64,000 bases of DNA. Source: Nageia nagi. Lineage: Eukaryota > Pinophyta. The stretch covers positions 118,606,001 to 118,670,000 of the forward strand of contig JBITNC010000001.1 in the NCBI GenBank assembly GCA_050084985.1, given 5' to 3'. The position numbers were made by a program, and so were the translations under genes. The stretch's first letter is position 1, and every line of letters begins with the position of its first letter. Positions 55,993 through 64,000 of this stretch are shown piece by piece. The notes under the pieces were generated by a model that saw only the letters and a program-made list of their open reading frames with translations, was not told the origin of the DNA and ran no database searches.

Positions 55993-58900
55993 ATGAGCTC
56001 AGGATCATCGGTGAAGATAGCAAGGAAAATAACAGACTCCATGGATTTATTGTGGGATACTGAAATTACAGCTCAAAATAAGAACCCCAAGGGCATAGCT
56101 GAAGGTAAGTGCCCAAACTTCAGTTTTAATCATATAGCACATTCACCAATGGGATCAGGTCTCATGTATTTCATCCCCCATAGATGCTTTCCTACTCCTG
56201 AGTTGATAGAGTTTATAAAAGGGGCATTTGATCCTGCAACCAGGATAGTCAGAGACTTGCAAGGTAGAACTATCTTAAATTTGGATTCCTTTTCAATAGC
56301 AAAAGCTTTTAATCCACCCTCCCCTATGCATTCCCTTGTGCACCTTGATTGGTATATGACCCCCAGTTCCAATCTAAGAGCAAATATCACAGCCTGTCTA
56401 AATAAAAATGCAGCTGGGACTGTAAAGTTTATGGAGTTCCTAGTTTTGAGCTCCTGCTCTCCAATTTTTCTGCACATCTATAGTTATTATTATCCATGTT
56501 GGCCATAGCAGTGGGTGAGGAGATAGATAGGTATGTCTCGCCATCAAAATTAGCTATTGCATACTAGATTTCCCATCCAAACTCTCTTATAATGTATGAC
56601 TGGGCCATTACACTTTCAGATGGAATATCTGAGCAGTTAGAAAAGATTGGTGAGGGATTTCATTTCTCGTATGTGTCACACATTATTTGGATGATGATTC
56701 ATCAGAACATCGATGTTTTCAAGAATTTAACCTTGGTTCGGACTGATGAAAGAGGGTCTCAAAAGCCAATGGACCAATGGACTGAAGAGGTGAGGTCTTC
56801 AACAGATTACTACCTTTTTGTAGAAAGCTTTTTGGTTCCTGCAATGAAGTTATTTACCCCCGCAGTTCCAAGGTTATCAACAGCTTCTAAGCTTTACCTC
56901 CAGATGCCACATTGAGAGATCGGACTAGTTCTTCATAGAGGAGGGGACTTTCATCAGGCTTTATGGGTTTTTTGGGGCTCCTTTCTTACTACCAGTCCAT
57001 GTAATAGATTGGGTTTTTAGCATGGAATATGCCAGATAAATGGATTATTTAGATTCTAAATATGGAGCTGCAGCAAAGAAGAGGATAGTTTATGCCCTTC
57101 CTCATAAAGTGCATGACTTGGTGCTTCAAAGTAGGGGAGCAAATGAATAATTAAAAGGTAAATTGTTGAATTTAAAACTGAAAGAACTTAGTCAGTATTT
57201 TCTATATGATTCGGAGGATATCTTTGGCAAGAGGTTGAGGGGCCAGCCCAACCCCCCGAGTTTCAAAGCTGAATCCATGCCGGAGCTACTTAAATGGTGA
57301 AACCTAGAACAGGAAGACAAGGTAATGCCCAGTGCCTTGATTACTAAACATTTATTGCCACCATGGCTGAGTTTTTACAGTAAAAAGACAAATTTTGACC
57401 CAAGAATAGACTCCATCTCCAAAAAGTCTTTGAAAACCTTAAGAGATCAGAGATGGAGTGAAGAAAAAATAGCCGCCTTCACTCAGTACCGGATTGAGTC
57501 CGGAAATCGGAATACCCCTCTAGATTTTGATTTAGATGAGAAATTCGAGGAGATGTAGAGAATGGAACATCCTATAGATGTCCCTGCAAGCGAAGGTTCA
57601 GATGATAGTGATGAGGAGGGAGAGCAAGGACCTATAATATCCTAAGCATCAGCTCAAGAGGAGCTACCCGAGGAAGGAACCAGGGAGGTTTCCACAGAAA
57701 TAGTAGCTAGGAGGCCTGGGAAGGTGTATACTGTTAAAAGGAAAATCTAAAAGGAGATGGCACCGCTCCCACCATTGCCAAAGAGAAGAAGAAGGAGCCC
57801 TACTCCATCAGGTATGCTCTCTACTCTCTCTTCCCCTATTTCTCTTACTCCTGCTCTATCTATTCCTACCATGTCCATTTCCATTCCAAGTTCACTTCCA
57901 CAAATTCCAGCAGTCATTCCAACTTCACCCACCTAATCTCTCATAACACCACCACCGCCTATTCAATGGCAAAGCTCCCTTCCCCTCACATCCAGCTCAC
58001 AAGTTCCCCCCATAACTAGTGTCACCATAATATCATCATCACCTTCACCATCTCTGCCTCCATCATCTTCTCCTCCCTCCATTCCAGCTCTTCCTGCCAT
58101 TTGTCCATCCAGTAGTAGTGTCCCCGGGCCTAGTCAAGCTAGCCCTATGACACCAACACAGCAGATCGTGGCCTCCTCCTCTCAGGAGTTGAGCACCGTA
58201 TCTCCATTCATTATGATATCTAGGCAACAAGTATCTATGGATAGCATCATGCAGCAGTACCAACAGATGAAACAGGGATAAGATGCATGGATGCAGAAGT
58301 AGGTCAAGAAGCTCCTAGTTCTGGATAATCCGGTAAGGCTCCAGACTTCAATGGATCTGAAGCATAAGGTGCTTGAGATGGCTATTTCCTAAGAACCCTA
58401 AGAAGGACAAAGTGATCTCTCCTCAATGAACACCCGAGTAAAGATAGATACCAGGAGCATATCCCGGAGTGATAAGAATGAGCTGTTGCAAACAACTATG
58501 GATTTAAACATTTTTGAATTGACCAAATTAGAGGTCAAATATAATAAGCTTCAAAAGGTGAATGAAGTAATGAAACAATAATTAGAGTCTCAAAAGCTAA
58601 AATTAAAAGCTGTAGACAATAATATAGCTACTCTTAGAGCAAGTTTAGCTACCACCCCGATTGCAGATAGCCTGACAAAGAAAGATGTGGTCATAGCAAG
58701 AAGGATGCGGAAATTGCAACCAAAATAGCTGAAGTAGCAACAAGAGAGACAATAATTGGCAACTTAAATGCTAACATTGCACGGATGCGGCTAAATTCAA
58801 ACGTCAATAAGGTGGATAGAGATTTTTTGATCAGAATAAAAGATAAATTCCAAGAGCAATTATCTCCAAAGATTAAACAACTGATTCAACTCAGAGATCA

Positions 58901-59490
58901 CATTGATCTATGTTTTTCAGAGTTGAAGAAATTAGAGGCAAGTGTTAGCCTCTGTGAAAGCACTATCGACCCCATGGAAAAGATAGCAAAGAGGGAAAAG
59001 AAAAAGCTGGGTGAGATTTTCGATGAAGAGCTTCAAGCCTTAAATGTGGGAAATAGGGTTGAGTTGATCTCAGCGATTGACCACCCAGTCTGCAGGAAAT
59101 GGGTGTGTCAAGAAATAAAAAATAATTTAATCAAGCAATGGCAAGGGTAGAAACCTAGAAAGCTTAAATAGCTAAATTATCTGAGGCAAGATTTCCGAAA
59201 TTATGGAAAGAGGATAATTCACCCATCTCTGAGGCTGAAATTTTGAAATACATTCATGAAGATAGTCAAAAGATGGAAGATATAGATTTGTTACTGAATT
59301 CTTTTGATGAGTCAACTTTGTTTGAATTTTTTGACCAATGTGCCAATAAAGGAGTGGTCCTACAATGGATGTTGCACAAATACGGGCAAATCTCCTACAA
59401 AATTTTGAACAACACAGCCCTAGCCCAATCAAGAATAAAAGACTTCTTCAAAAATCATGCAATTGGGGTAAGGTTGTGCAATTTTTAGAG
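55993..59490 (+). pseudogene. Long extra ORF of G downstream of integrase, NLS and coiled coil
   Basis: Starts 'MSSGSSVKIARKITDSMDLL'. The first 171 codons are open, then pieces continue in several frames to 59490. The N-terminal globular part includes 'FSFNHIAHSPMGSGLMYFIP' and 'LDSFSIAKAFNPPSPMHSLV'. It continues at 56592-56915 ('WAITLSDGISEQLEKIGEGF') and 57325-57558. A basic cluster 'PLPKRRRRSPTPS' (about 57770-57808) looks like a nuclear localisation signal. A Pro/Ser-rich linker (57810-58160) follows, then coiled-coil segments (58490-59150). Undecayed length would be about 1,150 residues. It shows no transmembrane or env-like signature. I cannot name the family; it occupies the place of the extra 3' ORF of Athila- and Tat-like elements. 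Confidence 0.6.
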
Positions 59491-59593
59491 GTTCAAAGTT
59501 GAAATAATAGATTTCATTTGGTTATTATTTTTCAAACTGAGTTCTAAATTCCTCTTTGATCAAGGTGAAATTTTCCCCCAGAAGTCGCCATAA
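59491..59593 (+). other. G 3' non-coding edge
   Basis: Short sequence before the 3' LTR, AAATTTTCCCCCAGAAGTCGCCATAA at its end. It is not purine-rich next to the LTR, so the polypurine tract is not recognisable. Confidence 0.4.
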
Positions 59594-61516
59594 TGTATAT
59601 CCATACATAATAAATTCTTTATTAGAGCCCCAATGTACTTTACTTGCAACTATGAGTTCATTTTAAGATCTCCAAAAGTTTTTTGAACAAATAAAGTAGG
59701 TCGGATAAAATGATGACGTGACGGAAGATAAAATAGTCACATCTTGGTAAAGATCGGGTTCCAAAGATGATGATGTCAGCAAGGGGTGATTAAAAGGCCA
59801 AAGTCAAAAGTAAAGCATTCCGGAGTAAGATGATGATGTCATAGGGGATAAGATAGTCGCATTTTGGTAAAGACCGAGTTCCAGAGATGATGATATCAGC
59901 AAGGGGTGATTAAAAGGCCAGAGTCAGTAGATAAAGCATTCCAGAATGATATGATAAAAGCTCAATTGTGGAAAAGCTTGGGTTCCAGAGAAAGTGAGTG
60001 AAACATTTTGGAAGTATGAAGATGACGTCACGGGGAGGATGATGTTCACAATTTTGAATGAAACTGGGTCCCAGATGTGATGATGTCAGTAAGGGGAATT
60101 AATAAGTAGAAGTCAGTAAATAAAATGTTCCAAAATGAAATGATGATGTCACAGAAGAAGGGCTAGAGCTCAATTGTGAAAAGCCTAGGTTTCAGAGAAA
60201 GTGAGTAAAAAATTCTGGAAGTATGAAGATGATGTCACGGGGAGGATGATGTTCACAATTTTGAATGAAACCGGGTCCTGAAAGTGATGAGGTTAGCAAG
60301 AGATAATCGAAGAAGCTGGAGCCTAAAAGTTAAGTGTTCCAGAAGTAAAACATTTCGAAATAAGATGATGACATCACAGAGGATAAGATAGTCGCATTTT
60401 GGTAAAGATCGGGTTCTGGAGATGATGATGTCAGCAAAGGGTGATTAAAAGGTCAGATTCAGTAGATAAAGCATTCTAGAATGAGATGATAAAAGCTCAG
60501 TTGTGGAAAAGCTTGAGTTCCAGAGAAAGTGAGTAAAACATTTCTAGAAGTATGAAGATGACATCACGGGGAGAACGATGTTCACATTTTTGAATGAAAT
60601 TAGGTCCCAGAAGTGATGAGGTTAGCAAGGAGTGATCAAATAGCCGGAGCCAGTGAATAGAGCATTCTGGAATGTAGAGATGAGAACAACAAACAGAGAT
60701 CAAATAGTTAGAGCCAGTAAATAGAATATCCTAAAAGAGAGGAGGACAGCGAGAAGTTAGATCACAATCATCAAGAAGCTGTACCATCTGCAATCTGCCT
60801 AGTTTTGTAATATTCTACCAAGTGGCATATGTAGGTAGTATTAGTTAAAAGAAGGCTAGAATCTTGAAGCTTTTTGTAAATGTTTCTATTCTGTAATTCT
60901 TGTAACTATTGTTGCTTTAGTATAAGTATATGAAAATAAAGTGAAAGAAGGGTCAGAAGCCCTAGTATTGCTCTTTACATTTGTTCTCAAGACCTTAGTT
61001 TTTATCAGTAATATGATACCATCTTGACCTTTCTTATCTAGCACTCGTAATTGTCATTCCTAATTTGGTTACATCATGGCAGCTTGGCTTTTTCCTAATG
61101 GTAATCAGAATTTCTAGTATAACTGTGTTCTCTACATGGTAGAGTAAAGCTGGGAAACTATTTGAGAGTGAGAGCTTGTACCATAGCTGCTACACTAGAT
61201 TTAGACCAAGGTTTCACACACTGTGAAAGCCCGCACTGAACTAGTGATCCACCTTTGCTTTCTCTCTTGTTACCCTAAGCCTTTTTGCTTAAATTCCTTG
61301 CACTCTACTCCTTTTTATTTTCTTTCCTGTTACCCTAAGCCTTTTGCTTAAATTCATCGCACTCTACTCTTTTCATTTTCTTTCCTGTTACTTCTCCTAC
61401 ACCTAATGTATAAGGAATCGGCCTTCTCCGAAGATCAGACTACCACCATAGTCTGTTCTTGATTTACTTTGGTTAAGATTGTTTGCAGCATATATATTAC
61501 ACAATCCTAATCAACA
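59594..61516 (+). repeat. G 3' LTR
   Basis: Starts TGTATATCCATACATAATAA and ends CCTAATCAACA, followed by AAGCC. It contains the same unit array (59705-60740) as the 5' LTR. At 60023-60030 it keeps an intact TGACGTCA where the 5' LTR has TGATGTCA (47990-47997). Confidence 0.88.
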
Positions 61517-61650
61517 AAGCCATTTTCATACAATATTACCCCATGTATAACATATTCTTTGTGGTAGATACTCCATTAAAGTGATAATCAAATGTTCTAT
61601 CATGCATTTTAAGTATGATAATTACAATCACATGGGATTCTATGTAACAC
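61517..61650 (-). pseudogene. Q integrase zinc-finger part, other side of G
   Basis: Read on the minus strand, 'YHFNGVSTTKNMLYMG' followed across the G insertion by 'KMAYDYCTYVHKYLKY' resembles the H-H-C-C module of Ty3/Gypsy integrase ('.GHF.G..T..KI...GYYWP...D...YC..C..CQ'). The first half lies here and the second at 47480-47560. This agrees with the AAGCC duplication, and together they locate the G insertion within the Q integrase zinc finger. Confidence 0.55.
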
Positions 61651-62974
61651 AATGAGATACCATAATAAGCCCGGTGATAAAAGATTGCCCCTAGTAAGGC
61701 ATATCATGCTTCCTTTTTTTTTGAAGATTCACCTTTTTGAATAATAAAGGTCAAGAGCAATAATGCTTAAGTTAATATAATATTTGACTTAAGAAAATGA
61801 AAATTTTAGTGGTTTTTTACCTACAAGACACACATTGTACCCACTAGGTAAGGGTTTCTCTAATATGGTTGACTACCATAAGGTGGTAAAATCTATATTT
61901 TTGATAGTGTTATATCTATTTTGTATAATAAAATATCCAAGAGAATCCATTATATTAGAAAAATATTTGGTGTATTGTGGATAAGCTTCAATGTCATATC
62001 ACTCAAAGTGAGTAACAACTAGAGAGCTACTAACCCATAAAGTTGAAGAACTTCATACTTACACTAGAATACCATTATGATTTTTTAAATAATAGGAAGG
62101 AAATCACCTATAATATTGAAAATCTTAGCATACATTGATTCATATTCTATGTTAAGGGTAGCTGATTTTGAAAGATAAAGGAATAGGTTATTTCTATGGT
62201 ATTTTTGATATGTGTTTTGGTACACCTAGGATTTTATCATAAATGAAATAAATACACATAAACATTTAAGTATGTAATATCAAAGATGATTAACTCAAAT
62301 AAACATGCATGGATAATAGAGTAATAAGAGTATAGTGATGTGGTAATAAAATTGCAACTTACATTGATGTCAACATAAAATAACTGTATGCACAAAAGAG
62401 ATAGAATCCAGTGTAATATAAATACCTTTGTGTCTTTACCTATGTCAAAGCTGAAGATATGCAAATAAAAATTATTGAAGAGATATTATATTGTTATGTG
62501 AACCCCATAGCTAATAATAAAAAGACTCTCAACATAGGTGTTACTCTCTAAGAACTTAGCATGGGGATGCACTTTAGTGCGGGTGCTAACATTATGATAG
62601 AATGAGGTATACAAACAAGGATTGATTAAAATAGATATGGTGATAAGTTGAACCAAGCATATGATCATGAAGATGTATGGAAAATATTTACTTCAGTGAT
62701 AACAAGATTCCAATCTCAATAGGTAGCATTTAAAAATACCCAAGTGTAGGGTATCAGCTATCAAGATGTAATCTTGGCATGCTTTCCCCAAGTTATAGAT
62801 ACATACATTTATATCAGGCCTCATATCACCATTTAACACCTTGTATGAATGTTGAATCCATTATAGTGTACCTTACATAAAAATAAAAACATAACCTAAG
62901 AAATATGTGATAATAAGGTAAAATATAATTGAAATATGATTAAACCTGTATGTAATATTGCACCAAAGTGGGAC
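61650..62974. other. Degenerate sequence, probably including a minus-strand LTR
   Basis: No coding motif. The rightmost several hundred bases should belong to the LTR whose inner edge is at 63006, but with no partner copy its left end cannot be set. Confidence 0.35.
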
Positions 62975-63020
62975 CATGTTAAGGGGACTCCTTTTAGGTG
63001 TCAACAGATGCCCCCCTTCA
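62975..63020 (-). repeat. Inner edge of a minus-strand 3' LTR with polypurine tract
   Basis: On the minus strand ATGAAGGGGGGCATC (63007-63021) is directly followed by TGTTGACACCTAAAAGGAG. This is the same layout as S and M: purine tract then TGTWGACACCTAAAA. It implies an LTR extending left from 63006 and an element interior to the right that runs out of the window. Confidence 0.55.
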
Positions 63021-63021
63021 T

Positions 63022-64000
63022 AAATATAATGATATTGAATCTTGAAATGACATTATGCTTACAAAGGAAGTAAAGGTAAAGAGACAAAAATGTAATATTT
63101 ACCAAGTTTAGATGTAAAACTATCCAAATAATCAAGGATTGATAATGTATATTTCCCCCTCTTTGACCTAGTTATGATATGTAATGGTTTGCATGAAGTA
63201 GAATCAACCAAGAGAAAAGAATAAAACCTAAAAAATAAGAGAGATAAAAAACCAAACATCCAAGAATAGATTTGAATATTAACATATAAAAGATATGGTA
63301 GTGGTAATAAGAGTAAACATCATAACATTTCATGATGAATGATATAAGAATAATGAAGCAAGGATGAAATTAATATAATATGAATACATCATATTGAGAA
63401 CACTCAATACAAAAATAATCAAAGTTTCATTCTTAGACACATACATTCAAGATCATGATAAATATGTGTCCAAATCATCATGGGGTAAATGCCCTATTCC
63501 TAAATGGAATACATGCAATTATAATCATATATGTTAACATCATCATGAGGTACATGACCCATTCCTAGATAAAGGTTGATATAGGGTTGAATCTTGATAA
63601 ATGCTAATATAGTGTTAGATCCTATGATGAATGGGTTGGAACCTAGAACAAACATGTGAGAAACAAATCATTCTTCAATTGGATGTTCATTAATTCTTAC
63701 AAAGAACCTCATTATCCCATACATGTTAGTCCTACATTAGGTTTTAGAACACATTTGGTTGAAAAAGACATGTTGTCCAAGGTAAGGAGGTATATGTTAA
63801 GGAATGATAGCAAGGAATCTGATGACTAGCACATGCATTAATATCATCATGGATGCTAGGATCCATAATAATTTATTCATCTAAAGTTTTGGCCAATGAC
63901 TTCAACTTTAAAGATATGAGTAAATGATTTGACAAGTGTGGTGGCATGAGATGTCTATTATTTATTGAATACCTCATGAAGTATGTCCTATTTTATATTT
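63022..64000. other. Interior of a right-hand element, no gene seen
   Basis: AT-rich, without motifs. A word pair, 'ATCATCATGGGGTAAATGCC' and a variant, recurs at about 63475 and 63540. No frame above 66 codons. Confidence 0.35.

Larger units (their letters stand above)
47561..61516 (+). mobile_element. Element G: full-length Tat-like Ty3/Gypsy, 13.96 kb, inactive
   Basis: LTRs of 1926 and 1923 bp with TG starts and an AAGCC duplication. The interior holds a primer site, gag (49635-51281), protease plus an RNase H (51371-52483), RT-RNase H (52510-54258), integrase (54342-55480) and a 3.5-kb extra ORF region (55993-59490). Each ORF is interrupted by stops and frameshifts. The integrase lacks a chromodomain, and the extra RNase H points to the Tat branch. 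G interrupts the Q integrase. Over the first 250 bp I count about 21 differences between the LTRs, nearly all transitions. Confidence 0.88.
47556..61521. repeat. Target-site duplication AAGCC flanking G
   Basis: AAGCC at 47556-47560 and again at 61517-61521, immediately outside the G LTRs. A perfect 5-bp match fixes both ends of G. Confidence 0.85.

Noticed and set aside
58063-58263. Minus-strand Trp/Gly-rich frame (and 57747-57932)
   Set aside because: Antisense of the Pro/Ser-rich linker of the G extra ORF; composition follows from the sense codons.
1-64000. tRNA, rRNA, or prokaryotic features
   Set aside because: I saw no clover-leaf, rRNA or operon-like structure; the content is that of a plant nuclear genome.

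Overview
This window looks like intergenic DNA from a seed plant with a very large, repeat-filled nuclear genome. It is AT-rich, I recognise no intact cellular gene in 64 kb, and most of it is old, mutated retroelement sequence. A gymnosperm is my best guess, from the age and style of the elements and a plant mobile domain (PMD) remnant, but the sequence does not prove the taxon. In-frame stops are mostly TAG, TAA or TGA where family proteins would carry Q, W or R, as expected from deamination of methylated cytosine.

Layout. 1-2400: no gene, one short tandem repeat. 2400-7760: decayed plant L1-type LINE on the plus strand (DUF4283/zinc-knuckle ORF1, endonuclease, RT, terminal RNase H). 7760-10850: degenerate, with one weak LTR-like block. 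10853-46163: outer plus-strand LTR element 'R', whose 5' LTR carries a 1.15-kb CACTA transposon with its 3-bp target duplication. Inside R lie a Copia element (17063-20504, RT/RNase H deleted) and a minus-strand gag-bearing element 'M' (22253-45214). M carries an antisense PMD pseudogene and is interrupted by plus-strand Tat/Ogre-like 'S' (23625-37863). S is itself split inside its protease by 'T' (29085-31718), a young gag-only element. 46560-47560 and 61517-61650: two halves of a minus-strand Ty3/Gypsy integrase ('Q'), separated by 'G' (47561-61516), a complete but inactive Tat-like Ty3/Gypsy element with 1.9-kb LTRs and an AAGCC target duplication. G carries gag, protease, an extra RNase H placed before RT, RT-RNase H, integrase and a long extra ORF. 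61650-64000: degenerate sequence with the inner edge of another minus-strand LTR at 63006.

Insertion order by nesting: R before M before S before T, and Q before G. The T LTRs differ at one position in 320, so T is recent. G LTRs differ by roughly 8% over the first 250 bp that I compared by eye. Only G retains RT among the LTR elements. T, S, M and the Copia element lack it, so the region is dominated by elements that would need helpers.

Most unusual points: the compact intact gag-only T with five spaced CACGTAC...TATATAG repeats in its leader; the RNase H upstream of RT in G; the G LTRs built from degenerate units that ancestrally carried TGACGTCA bZIP-type sites; and the antisense PMD gene in a pol-less element. 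All element boundaries and domain calls come from reading the sequence and from family knowledge; no database search was run.
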